This document shows positions 41,787 through 50,014 of a stretch of 64,000 nt of DNA, in pieces. The notes under the pieces were generated by a model, which searched no databases, was not told the origin of the DNA, and saw nothing but the letters and a program-made list of their open reading frames with translations. Position 1 is the stretch's first letter. The number at the start of each line of letters is the position of its first letter. The DNA is from Duganella levis. GTDB taxonomy: Bacteria > Pseudomonadota > Gammaproteobacteria > Burkholderiales > Burkholderiaceae_D. The position numbers were made by a program, and so were the translations under genes. The stretch spans positions 124,001-188,000 of the forward strand of contig NZ_WWCT01000001.1 of the NCBI RefSeq assembly GCF_009857605.1, written 5' to 3'.

Positions 41787-43066
41787 AAACCATACGTCAA
41801 CAACTGTTAATCGGCCTGCTGTGCGCGACGCTGGCCTGCGTGCTGGGCGCCGGCACCACCTTGTACCGCTCCTTGCTGGCGGAGACCAATGAACTGGCCG
41901 ACTTGCAACTTCGGCAACTGGCGATCGCGCTGCCGGGTGGCGCGCCGGAGGGCAGTCACGATCCCGAAGAAGCGTTTGTATTGCAGGTCTGGAACAGCAG
42001 CGGCGCGCTGGACATGGCCAGCGCCGGCGGACTGGCGCCGCTGCCGCGCTTTGATGTGCAAGGTTATCAGGATGTTATCTGGAAGGACGCCACCTGGCGG
42101 CTGTACGGGCAGGAGGTTGGTGGGCGCTATGTGCAGGTGGCCCAGCCGCAAGCCGCGCGCGACCAGTTGGCCCGGCGCATGGCCTGGCGCGCCGGCCGGC
42201 CGTTGCTGGCGATTGCCTTGATTTTCGCGCTGCTGGTGCTGGCCGTAGTCGGCCGGGCGCTACGTCCGCTGTACCGGCTGGCGGATGCGGTGGGTGACCA
42301 GTCGGCCACTGCCTTGCGGCCGATCGACGCCGCCGGCATGGCGCCGGATTTGCGGCCGGTGGTGATCGCGCTGAACGGCTTGATGAGCAAATTCGAGGAG
42401 GCGATGGCGGCGCAACGGACGTTTGTCGCCGACGCCGCCCACGAGCTGCGTTCGCCGCTGACCGCCCTCAAATTGCAGCTGCAACTGGCCGAACGGGCCG
42501 GCACCGCCACCGAGCGGGCGCAGGCGCTGGCCAAGCTGCATGAACGGCTGGACCGCGCCAGCCATCTGGTGCAGCAGCTGCTGAGTCTGGCGCGGCACGA
42601 GTCCGAACAGGGTGTGGCACAGTTGCAGCCGGTGGATGTGGGCGCGCTGCTGGCCAGCGTGGTGGCCGACCATTCGGCGCTGGCCGACAGCCGCGATATC
42701 GACCTTGGCGTCGAGGAGTCCGCGCCGCTGGTGCTGCAAGCGGAGCGCGAAGGCTTGCGGGTGCTGCTGAATAACCTGGTCGATAACGCGCTGCGTTACA
42801 CGCAACGGGGCGGCCGGGTCGACCTGCTGACCGGAGTGGAGCAGGGCAAACCGTTCCTGCGCGTGCGCGACAACGGCCCCGGCGTGGCGCCCGAACACCG
42901 GGCCCGCCTGTTCGACCGTTTCTTCCGTCCGGACGGTAATGAAGTCTGGGGCTGTGGGCTGGGATTGTCGATTGTGCGCAACATCGCCAACCACCACCAG
43001 GCCGATATCCGCCTCGACGACGGCGAACACGGCAAAGGTCTCAGCGTGACCGTGCTCTTCCCCTGA
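41783..43066 (+). CDS. Sensor histidine kinase, QseC/PmrB type
   Basis: A 427-residue sensor, coupled to the regulator by ATGA and clearly paralogous to the kinase at 16847 (shared N terminus MKTIR and TALKLQLQLAERA in the dimerisation domain). TM1 about residues 8-28, TM2 about 137-157 (RPLLAIALIFALLVLAVVG), His220 in FVADAAHELRSPLTA, N box LLNNLVDNALRYTQRGG, RDNGPGVAPEHRARLFDRFF and GCGLGLSIVRNIA. Compared with the 16847 copy the G2 box has Cys for Ser. It is followed after 60 bp by the Fur-box promoter of the FecIRA genes. Confidence 0.92.
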   Translation: MKTIRQQLLIGLLCATLACVLGAGTTLYRSLLAETNELADLQLRQLAIALPGGAPEGSHDPEEAFVLQVWNSSGALDMASAGGLAPLPRFDVQGYQDVIWKDATWRLYGQEVGGRYVQVAQPQAARDQLARRMAWRAGRPLLAIALIFALLVLAVVGRALRPLYRLADAVGDQSATALRPIDAAGMAPDLRPVVIALNGLMSKFEEAMAAQRTFVADAAHELRSPLTALKLQLQLAERAGTATERAQALAKLHERLDRASHLVQQLLSLARHESEQGVAQLQPVDVGALLASVVADHSALADSRDIDLGVEESAPLVLQAEREGLRVLLNNLVDNALRYTQRGGRVDLLTGVEQGKPFLRVRDNGPGVAPEHRARLFDRFFRPDGNEVWGCGLGLSIVRNIANHHQADIRLDDGEHGKGLSVTVLFP

Positions 43067-43097
43067 AGTTGGCACTGCGGGCGATTTATGGAATAAT

Positions 43098-43116
43098 GGG
43101 AACGATTCTCATTATT
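43098..43116 (+). promoter_or_regulatory. Fur box in front of FecI-type gene
   Basis: GGGAACGATTCTCATTATT matches the Fur consensus at 13 of 19 positions and is followed by a further ATTATTC, hinting at overlapping Fur sites. It ends 10 bp before the ATG at 43127, so iron repression of the sigma factor gene is expected. Confidence 0.75.
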
Positions 43117-43126
43117 ATTCTGGTCC

Positions 43127-43639
43127 ATGCCCGATCTTTCCGCCGACGCCGATGCAGTAGAAACACTGTACAGCAGCCACCATGGCTGGCTGCATCAGTG
43201 GCTTTGGCGCAAGCTGGGCTGTCGCGACGGTGCCGCTGACCTGGCGCATGATACTTTTGTGCGTCTGCTCAGCGCCAAGCCGCTGGACGCGCTGCGCGAA
43301 CCGCGCGCCTACCTGAGCACCATCGCCAACGGTTTGCTGGTCAATCACTGGCGCCGATTGACGCTGGAACGGGCCTATCTGGAAGTGCTGGCCCAGCAGG
43401 AGCCGGCCCTGGCGCCGTCGCCGGAAGAGCGCGCGCTGACCATCGAGGCGCTAATGCAGGTGGACGCCATGCTGCGCAAGCTGTCGGCCAAGGCGCGCGA
43501 GGCGTTCCTGCTGTCGCAGATCGAGGGACTGACGTACGCCGTCATCGCCGAGCAGTTGCAGGTGTCGGAGCGCATGGTCAAGAAATACATGGCGCAGGCG
43601 ATGCTGGAATGCCTGTTGATCAGTAACGGCGATGCCTGA
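43127..43639 (+). CDS. FecI-family ECF sigma factor
   Basis: A 170-residue sigma factor like the one at 2513: YSSHHGWLHQWLWRKLGC, AADLAHDTFVRLL, EPRAYLSTIANGLLVNHWRR in region 2, and LSAKAREAFLLSQIEGLTYA with VSERMVKKYMAQAMLECL in region 4. It overlaps the anti-sigma gene by 8 bp and is followed by a receptor with a signalling domain, so the classical FecI-FecR-FecA order is complete here. A Fur box lies just upstream. No strong Shine-Dalgarno is visible before ATG 43127, as in the paralogue. Confidence 0.93.
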   Translation: MPDLSADADAVETLYSSHHGWLHQWLWRKLGCRDGAADLAHDTFVRLLSAKPLDALREPRAYLSTIANGLLVNHWRRLTLERAYLEVLAQQEPALAPSPEERALTIEALMQVDAMLRKLSAKAREAFLLSQIEGLTYAVIAEQLQVSERMVKKYMAQAMLECLLISNGDA

Positions 43640-44585
43640 GAACGCCGTACTGGAATTCAGCGTACTGGAGCAGGCGGCCGAATGGTTTGCCGCCCTCAGC
43701 GCGCCCGACGTCCAGCCTGCCGAGCAGCAGGCCTGGCAGCGCTGGCTGGAAGCCGCGCCGGAACATCGCGAAGCGTGGCGCCGCGTCGAAGACATCCATA
43801 GCCGTATCAATGCCTTGCCCGGTGGCCCGGTGCGGGCCGCGCTGGTTGCACCGCCACGCCAGCGCCGCCGCGCACTGAAAGCCATGCTGTTGCTGGCAGC
43901 CACCGGCGGCATCGGCGCGCTGCTGGCGCGGCGCGAGGATACGCTGACTTATCTGGCCGCGTTCAATGCGCAGCATCGCACCGCCGTCGGCGCTGTGGCG
44001 CTGCTGCCGCTGCCGGACCGCACCCAGGCCTGGCTGAATACCGACAGCGCCGCCGACCTGGCCTACGACGACAGCCAGCGCCTGATCGTGCTGCGCCGGG
44101 GCGAAATCCTGCTGCACAGCGGTCCCGACCAGCATGCGCCGTCGCGGCCGCTGGTGGTGGAGGCGCGCGGCGTCCGTCTGCGCGCGCTGGGCACGCGTTA
44201 TTCGGTGCGCTTGCTGGAACAGGGCACGCGGCTGTCGGTGTATGACGGCGCGGTGGCAATCAACGGCGGTAGCGTGGTGCCGGCCGGCGCGCAGGTCGAT
44301 ATCATCGACGGCCTGCCGGGCGCGATGACGCCGTCTTATGAAGACAGCACGGCCTGGTCCCATAAGTTGCTGATCGCCACGCAGATGCGCCTGGATGACT
44401 TCCTGGCCGAGCTGGCGCGCTACCGCCATGGCCATCTGGCCTGCGATCCGTCGCTGGCCGCCATGCGGCTGGTCGGCAGCTATCCGCTGGGCGACACCGA
44501 CCAGGCGCTGGACATGCTGCAAGCGGCGCTGCCGGTGCAGGTCAAGCGCACGCTGCCGTGGTGGGTTACCGTCACGCCGCGCTGA
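43632..44585 (+). CDS. FecR-family sigma regulator
   Basis: A 317-residue anti-sigma/activator. The N-terminal cytoplasmic part has EQAAEWFAALSAPDVQPAEQ and AAPEHREAWRRVEDIHSR, followed by the basic-hydrophobic anchor RRRALKAMLLLAATGGIGAL, and the periplasmic FecR domain (RTQAWLNTDSAADLAY, RGEILLHSG, RLRALGTRYSVRLL). The last part (MRLDDFLAELARYRHGHLAC, LPWWVTVTP) matches the end of the paralogue at 3031. It would convey occupancy of the receptor at 44588, via that receptor's N-terminal STN domain, to the sigma factor at 43127. Confidence 0.92.
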   Translation: MPENAVLEFSVLEQAAEWFAALSAPDVQPAEQQAWQRWLEAAPEHREAWRRVEDIHSRINALPGGPVRAALVAPPRQRRRALKAMLLLAATGGIGALLARREDTLTYLAAFNAQHRTAVGAVALLPLPDRTQAWLNTDSAADLAYDDSQRLIVLRRGEILLHSGPDQHAPSRPLVVEARGVRLRALGTRYSVRLLEQGTRLSVYDGAVAINGGSVVPAGAQVDIIDGLPGAMTPSYEDSTAWSHKLLIATQMRLDDFLAELARYRHGHLACDPSLAAMRLVGSYPLGDTDQALDMLQAALPVQVKRTLPWWVTVTPR

Positions 44586-44587
44586 TC

Positions 44588-46924
44588 ATGAAGAAGCTGT
44601 CCTTGCTGTTGCTGCTGCCGTCGTTGGCCATGGCGGCGCCAGTCATACCCGCCGGCACGCTGGATCAGGTGCTGCGCGCGTGGATGCTGGCCAGCGGCGC
44701 CTTGCTGACGGCCGACGGCCGCCTGACGCATAGCGTGGACAGTCCCGGCCTGGCCGATATTTCCGCGCCGGAGCGCGACCTGCCGCGCATGCTGGCCGGC
44801 ACCGGGCTGGAAGCCGTGCGCCAGCCGGATGGTAGCTATCTGCTACGCGCCATGCCGGTGGCGCCGCTGCCGCCGGCGCCGCCGTCTTCCGAGGCCGAAA
44901 TCCAGGCGCTGGATCGCCTGCCCGAAATCGTCGCTCACGCCGAGCCGATATCCCTGTACGACGCCGTCAGCCGCTTCGCCGTCAAGGGCGGCGCGGCGCT
45001 GCGCGACACGCCGCAGGCGCTGACCATCGTCGAGGCCGACCAGATCCGCGACCGCAGCCTGCTCAGCATGGACGACCTGCTGGCCTATGTGCCCGGCGTG
45101 CAGCCCAGCCTGGGTGAGGGCAACCGCGACAATGCTGTCTTCCGAGGCTACAATTCCAGCGCCGACTTCTACCTGAACGGCATGCGCGACGACGTCCAGT
45201 ATTTCCGCGACTTCTACAACATCGAAACGGTCGAGGTGCTGAAAGGCCCGAACGCGATGGCGCTGGGACGCGGCGGTTCAGGCGGCGCCGTCAACCGCGT
45301 CAGCAAGCAGGCGCAATGGCGCGAGATTGGAGATGCTGACGTGCTGCTGGGCGAGTGGAGGCAGCGGCGCGCCAGCGTGGATGTCGGCGCGGCGCTGAAC
45401 CCGCAACTGGCGTGGCGGCTGAACGCGGTCGATGAGGATTCCGGCTCGTTCCGCAACAGCGCCTGGCTTAGGCGCTACGGCATCAATCCCGCACTGGCCT
45501 GGCGCGATGGGGCAGCCACGCTGGTGCAGGCCAGCTACGAGCACTTCCGCGACCGCCGTAGCACCGACCGTGGCGTGCCGTCGCTGAACGGGCGGCCGGT
45601 GGCCAGCGATCCGTCCACCTTCTTCGGCGACCCAGTCAACAGCCATAACGGTGTCGATATCGACAGCCTGACCTTGCGGCTGGAGCATCAGCTGGCGCCG
45701 GCGCTGCGCTTCAGCAGCCAGCTGCATTACGCCGTCTACGATAAGTACTATCAAAACGTCTTCCCCGGCGGTATGGAGGACAGCACCCATGTGCGCATGC
45801 TGGGCTACGGCACGCGCACCCGCCGCAGCAACCTGTTTTATCAGGCCGGCGTGGATGCCGCCATTGACAGCGGCACGCTGCGTCACCATCTCAGCGCCGG
45901 CATCGAGCTGGGCCGCCAGCGCGCCGACAATGCCCGCACCACCGGCTATTTCGATACGCTAGGTACGGACGTACGCTTCGTTTCCGTGCCGCTGGCGCAG
46001 CCAACCTTCGACTTGCCGGTCAGCTTCCGCCCGTCGGCCACCGACATGGCCAACGCCAGCACGGCGACCAACGCCGCGTTGTATCTGCAAGACCAGCTGA
46101 CGCTGTCGCCGCAATGGCAGGTGGTAGCCGGGCTGCGTGCCGAGCGGCTGGATGTCGATTTCCGCGACATCCGCAACGGCCTGCAACTGGCCAGCCATGA
46201 CCGGCCGCTGTCGCCCCGGCTGGGCGTGATCTACCGTCCGCTGCCGAAGCTATCGCTGTACGCCAGCACCAGCAAGGCCTACGCGCTGCGCGTGGGCGAA
46301 CAACTGGCGTCGCTGACGCTGGCCAATCAGGATCTAGCGCCGGAGATCGTCCGTAACCGCGAAGTCGGCGCGCGCTGGGAGGATGGTGACAAACTGTCGG
46401 CCAGCCTGTCCGTCTATCAGCTGCGACGCGCCAATGTGCTGGTGGCCGACCCGGTCAATACCGGCGAGAACGAGCTGGTGGAAGGCCAGCGCGGGCAGGG
46501 CGCGGAACTGGAACTGGCCAGCCGGATCACGCCCGGCTGGACGATCAACGCCGGCTACGCCTGGCAGCGCTCGCGCCTGACGGCCACTCAGTCCGCCTCC
46601 TCGCAGGCCGGCGCGCAGATGCCGTATGTGCCTCGCCAGTCGCTGTCGCTGTGGAGTACCCACACGCTGGCGGCCGGGCTGGAGGGCGCATTAGGTGTGA
46701 TCGCGCGCAGCAGCATGTTCAGTTCCACCAGTAATCTGGTGCAACTGCCGGGCTATACGCGGCTGGATGCCTCGCTGTACTACCAGATCAGTCCGCGCAA
46801 TCGCCTGCAATTGCGGGTGGAAAACCTGTTCGACCGGGGCTATTACGCTTCGTCTTATAACGATAACAATATTTCTCCCGGCACGCCCCGCGCCGTGCGG
46901 ATCAGCCTGCACAGTCGTTTCTAA
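44588..46924 (+). CDS. TonB-dependent transducer: catecholate-type receptor with N-terminal STN signalling domain
   Basis: A 778-residue receptor with signal peptide MKKLSLLLLLPSLAMA. Residues about 22-95 form an STN domain (AGTLDQVLRAWMLASGALLT, GLADISAPERDLPRMLAGTG, GSYLLRAMP), the module that touches FecR. A Fiu-like plug follows (LRDTPQALTIVEADQIRD, LAYVPGVQPSLGEGNRD, ADFYLNGMRDDVQYFRDFYN, GPNAMALGRGGSGGAVNRV), then the barrel ending RVENLFDRGYYASSYND and SLHSRF. ATG 44588 is preferred because it gives the signal peptide; a GTG at 44558 overlaps the anti-sigma gene. It is the third gene of a complete FecI-FecR-FecA-type surface-signalling system. Confidence 0.92.
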   Translation: MKKLSLLLLLPSLAMAAPVIPAGTLDQVLRAWMLASGALLTADGRLTHSVDSPGLADISAPERDLPRMLAGTGLEAVRQPDGSYLLRAMPVAPLPPAPPSSEAEIQALDRLPEIVAHAEPISLYDAVSRFAVKGGAALRDTPQALTIVEADQIRDRSLLSMDDLLAYVPGVQPSLGEGNRDNAVFRGYNSSADFYLNGMRDDVQYFRDFYNIETVEVLKGPNAMALGRGGSGGAVNRVSKQAQWREIGDADVLLGEWRQRRASVDVGAALNPQLAWRLNAVDEDSGSFRNSAWLRRYGINPALAWRDGAATLVQASYEHFRDRRSTDRGVPSLNGRPVASDPSTFFGDPVNSHNGVDIDSLTLRLEHQLAPALRFSSQLHYAVYDKYYQNVFPGGMEDSTHVRMLGYGTRTRRSNLFYQAGVDAAIDSGTLRHHLSAGIELGRQRADNARTTGYFDTLGTDVRFVSVPLAQPTFDLPVSFRPSATDMANASTATNAALYLQDQLTLSPQWQVVAGLRAERLDVDFRDIRNGLQLASHDRPLSPRLGVIYRPLPKLSLYASTSKAYALRVGEQLASLTLANQDLAPEIVRNREVGARWEDGDKLSASLSVYQLRRANVLVADPVNTGENELVEGQRGQGAELELASRITPGWTINAGYAWQRSRLTATQSASSQAGAQMPYVPRQSLSLWSTHTLAAGLEGALGVIARSSMFSSTSNLVQLPGYTRLDASLYYQISPRNRLQLRVENLFDRGYYASSYNDNNISPGTPRAVRISLHSRF

Positions 46925-46931
46925 GAAGAAT

Positions 46932-46950
46932 AATAAAAATAATTCTTATT
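46932..46950 (+). promoter_or_regulatory. Weak AT-rich Fur-like site before Fur-family gene
   Basis: AATAAAAATAATTCTTATT agrees with the Fur consensus at 13 of 19 positions, but the stretch is AT-rich so chance inflates the score. It lies 73 bp before the ATG at 47023. Confidence 0.35.
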
Positions 46951-46953
46951 TCG

Positions 46954-46983
46954 GTTCCCTTTTTTAAAGCTCGTTTGGCAAGG
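46954..46983 (+). promoter_or_regulatory. Shared upstream element of two Fur-like genes, copy 1
   Basis: GTTCCCTTTTTT, five bases, then TCGTTTGGCAAGG. The same two blocks with the same spacing occur at 51640-51670 before the Fur-family gene at 51689. The role is unknown: promoter, operator or leader. Confidence 0.5.
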
Positions 46984-47022
46984 TAGATACAGGACCATTG
47001 CACAGCGATAGAGGGAACCCAC

Positions 47023-47496
47023 ATGCAGCCGTCACACCATGAATCAGCGCAGCAGCTGCGCGTCCAGGAATGGATGCGCAAGTCGCCGTTACGCGTTACG
47101 CGCGCCCGCGCCAGCGTGGCGGCGGTGCTGCTGGAGCAGGCGCAGCCGGTCAGCGCCGAAGTCGTGTTCCGCTGCCTGCTGGAGATCGGCGAGGACGTCA
47201 GCCTGGGTTCCGTGTACCGGATTCTCAAGCAGATGGAGGAGGACGGGTTGGTGCTGCGCGACCGCCATGTCAGCTCCAGCGGCGTCAAAGCCGCGTATTC
47301 CATCGCCGGTACGCCGGCGCCCAGCCGTTCCTATGTATTCCGCTGCGATGTCTGCCAGCGCCAACAGCGTATCGCCGATGCGGTGCTGGCGGCGCAACTG
47401 GCCAGCGTCGCCGCGCTGGAGGGCTATGCGCTGGACACCGACATTGTGATTCCAGCGCGCTGCCGCGACTGCGTGCCGAGCACTGGGCAATCCTGA
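47023..47496 (+). CDS. Fur-family transcriptional regulator (divergent, regulatory metal site degraded)
   Basis: A 157-residue protein with a Fur DNA-binding domain (LRVTRARASVAAVLLEQAQP, SAEVVFRCLLEIGEDVSLGS, YRILKQMEEDGLVLRD) and the zinc cysteine pairs CDVC and CRDC. The His cluster that forms the regulatory metal site of Fur is replaced by SRSYVFRCDVC, so normal iron sensing is doubtful. GAGGGA precedes ATG 47023. It lies between an STN-type receptor and another receptor at 47570 in the same direction, and probably regulates one or both (inference). It resembles the proteins at 11458 and 51689 more than E. coli Fur. Confidence 0.85.
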   Translation: MQPSHHESAQQLRVQEWMRKSPLRVTRARASVAAVLLEQAQPVSAEVVFRCLLEIGEDVSLGSVYRILKQMEEDGLVLRDRHVSSSGVKAAYSIAGTPAPSRSYVFRCDVCQRQQRIADAVLAAQLASVAALEGYALDTDIVIPARCRDCVPSTGQS

Positions 47497-47569
47497 CCAC
47501 TTCTTATACAGCCAGCCGGGAGCCGCGCTCCTCAGCCAGCCAACAACTATGACTGACCTACGGAAGATT

Positions 47570-49888
47570 ATGAAATCGACAGAAAAAAGCGCCGGCATCA
47601 AAAGCCGCAAGCACGAGACCCCAACCCTGAGCCGCCTGCACCTGGCTGCCCTGGCTACGCTGGCCGTGCCGCTGGCGCTGCACGCGGAAGTAGCGCCGGA
47701 ACAGCCGCAAAAGCTGCCGGAAGTGGTGGTCGATGCGACCCGCACCAGCGACTTCCAGACCACCAAGTCGGCCAATGAAAAATTCACCGCGCCACTGCTG
47801 GATACGCCGAAATCGGTGACCGTGATCACCTCGGAAGTGATCTCGCAGACCGGCGCCGTGTCGCTGACCGACGCGCTGCGCACCGTGCCGGGCATTACCA
47901 TCGGCGCGGGTGAGGGCGGCAATCCTGTCGGCGACAATCTGTTCATCCGTGGTTACAACGCGCAGACCGACACCTATATCGACGGCATCCGCGACACCGG
48001 TTCGCAGTCGCGCGAAATCTTCGACCTGGAGCAGATCGAAGTGGTCAAAGGCCCGAATTCGGCCTACGGCGGCCGCTCGTCGGCTGGCGGCGGCATCAAC
48101 CTGGTCAGCAAATCGCCAAAAGCGGAAAACTTCACCAACGCCAGCCTGGGCCTGGGTTCGGCGCAATACCGCCGCGGCACCGTCGACATCAACCGCGTGA
48201 TCAATGACGACGTCGCCGTGCGCCTGAACGTGATGGGCCACGACGCCCATGTCGCCGGCCGCGACGAAGTCAACGGCAACCGCTGGGGCATCGCGCCGAG
48301 CATCACGCTGGGCATGCACTCCAGCACCAAGGCCACGCTGAGCTACTACCACATGCAGTCGGACGAACTGCCGGATACCGGCATCCCGTTCAACAACCCG
48401 TTCACCACCGGCACCAACGTCAGCAAGAACGGCGACGGCACGCCGATCAGCGTCCCGCGCGAGACTTTCTACGGCCTGGTGGACCGCGACTTCCGCAAGA
48501 CCCAGAGCGACATCGGCACCATCGACGTGCGCCACGACTTTGCCGACGGCATGGTGCTGCGCAACGTGATCCGCTACGGCAAGACCGACAACGATTACGT
48601 CTGGACCCAGCCGGATGACTCGAAAGGCAATACCATGTTGTACGGCACCGTATGGCGTCGCGCCAACACCCGCGTCACCAGCACCGATTCGCTGGCCAAC
48701 GCCACCAGCCTGAGCGGCAGCTTCGTTGCGGCCGGCATCAAGCACAGCTACACCGGCGGCGTGGAACTCAGCCGCGAAGAAACCGACCGTAGCAGCTACC
48801 TGTTCACGCCGGGCACCAACAATCCGCTGACCGGCACCACCACCTGCCCGACTTCCGGCGCCGCCACGCTGTACAACTGCACCACCACCATCAACCCGAA
48901 TGCGAACGATCCGTGGGCCTACACCCGCAGCATCTCGCCGGCGCGCACCAACGTGGTGACCAACACCCGTTCGGCCTACCTGTTCGACACCGTTGAGTTC
49001 ACGCCGCAATGGCTGCTGAATGTCGGCCTGCGCTGGGACGACTACCGCAGCGTGCTGGATGTGCCGATGTACACGCTGAACGGCGCCACCACGGCCGCCT
49101 CGCACGCCGAAGTGAAGTCCAACTTCACCAACTACCAGGCCGGCCTGGTGTACAAGCCATCGACCAACAGCAGCATCTACGTGTCGTACGGCACCTCGTC
49201 CACGCCACCGGGCAATGACGGCGGCGATGGCCTGGATTCGCTGAGCTCCACCATCCAGAACCTGCAACCGCAGGACAGCAAGAACTACGAGCTCGGCACC
49301 AAGTGGGAAGTGCTGCCGGGCGGCCGCCTGTCGCTGAGCGCAGCCGTGTTCCAGAGCGAGATGAACAACGCCCGCGTGACCGCGCCGGATGGCACCACGC
49401 AAAACGTCGGCAAGAAAACCATGAAGGGCGTGGAGCTGGGCGTCAGCGGCAACATCACCAAGGAATGGCAAGTCTTCGGCGGCTACACCTACCTGGACGG
49501 CAAAGTGGATGACAATGGCTTCGTCAATGTCGGCACCACCGCGGTGCCGAAATGGCAAGCGTCGCCGTACAACGGCAACGTGTTCCCGACCACGCCGAAA
49601 AACAGCGCGTCGCTGTGGACCTCGTACTCGGTGCTGCCGGGCGTGGTGGTGGGCGGTGGCTTGAACTACGTGTCCAAGGTGTATGCCAATATCAACAACA
49701 CCAAGTTCGCGCCGGGCTACACCCGCTTCGACGCCATGGCCAGCTATGACGTCAACAAGCACATCACGGTGCAGCTGAATATCCAGAACCTGACCGACAA
49801 GCTGTACTTCGACAAGGTCTCGTCGCCGCACTACGCCGGCGTCGGCCCTGGCCGCAGCGCGACCCTGACGGCCAATTTCAAGTATTAA
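47570..49888 (+). CDS. TonB-dependent siderophore receptor
   Basis: A 772-residue receptor; ATG 47570 with GGAAG upstream is preferred over ATG 47549, which lacks a ribosome site. After a long signal region (LHLAALATLAVPLALHAEVA) the plug has LLDTPKSVTVITSEVISQTG, LRTVPGITIGAGEGGNPVGD, FIRGYNAQTDTYIDGIRDTG and EQIEVVKGPNSAYGGRSSAG; the barrel ends LNIQNLTDKLYFDKVSSP and TLTANFKY. The extracellular part contains two cysteines in GTTTCPTSGAATLYNC, probably a loop disulphide. No STN domain is present. It follows the Fur-like gene by 73 bp and is closed by a strong terminator at 49903. Confidence 0.92.
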   Translation: MKSTEKSAGIKSRKHETPTLSRLHLAALATLAVPLALHAEVAPEQPQKLPEVVVDATRTSDFQTTKSANEKFTAPLLDTPKSVTVITSEVISQTGAVSLTDALRTVPGITIGAGEGGNPVGDNLFIRGYNAQTDTYIDGIRDTGSQSREIFDLEQIEVVKGPNSAYGGRSSAGGGINLVSKSPKAENFTNASLGLGSAQYRRGTVDINRVINDDVAVRLNVMGHDAHVAGRDEVNGNRWGIAPSITLGMHSSTKATLSYYHMQSDELPDTGIPFNNPFTTGTNVSKNGDGTPISVPRETFYGLVDRDFRKTQSDIGTIDVRHDFADGMVLRNVIRYGKTDNDYVWTQPDDSKGNTMLYGTVWRRANTRVTSTDSLANATSLSGSFVAAGIKHSYTGGVELSREETDRSSYLFTPGTNNPLTGTTTCPTSGAATLYNCTTTINPNANDPWAYTRSISPARTNVVTNTRSAYLFDTVEFTPQWLLNVGLRWDDYRSVLDVPMYTLNGATTAASHAEVKSNFTNYQAGLVYKPSTNSSIYVSYGTSSTPPGNDGGDGLDSLSSTIQNLQPQDSKNYELGTKWEVLPGGRLSLSAAVFQSEMNNARVTAPDGTTQNVGKKTMKGVELGVSGNITKEWQVFGGYTYLDGKVDDNGFVNVGTTAVPKWQASPYNGNVFPTTPKNSASLWTSYSVLPGVVVGGGLNYVSKVYANINNTKFAPGYTRFDAMASYDVNKHITVQLNIQNLTDKLYFDKVSSPHYAGVGPGRSATLTANFKY

Positions 49889-49902
49889 TTGCCGTAATTT
49901 CG

Positions 49903-49934
49903 AAAGCCCGCGTTGTTGACGCGGGCTTTTTTTT
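49903..49934 (+). terminator. Rho-independent terminator after receptor gene
   Basis: Stem AAAGCCCGCGT (49903-49913), loop TGTTG, stem ACGCGGGCTTT (49919-49929), followed by a T-run to 49934. It ends the receptor transcript before the arnT promoter. Confidence 0.92.
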
Positions 49935-49949
49935 GCCTCTGGCGCATGC

Positions 49950-49983
49950 TTTAACACACTGTTAATACTAGTTGCATTAGACT
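49950..49983 (+). promoter_or_regulatory. PmrA/QseB-type box plus -10 for arnT
   Basis: TTTAAC-ACACT-GTTAAT (49950-49966), then 11 nt, then TAGACT (49978-49983). It stands 31 bp before the ATG at 50015. PmrA control of arnT is established in enteric bacteria, which supports the box assignment. Confidence 0.78.
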
Positions 49984-50014
49984 GCGGCGATATTTTCGTT
50001 TTGCGTCCCTTTCC

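Noticed and set aside
46926..46947. AAGAAT/ATTCTT inverted repeat after the STN receptor gene as a terminator
   Set aside because: The arms are only six AT-rich pairs with a non-pairing interior and no proper T-run; too weak to call.
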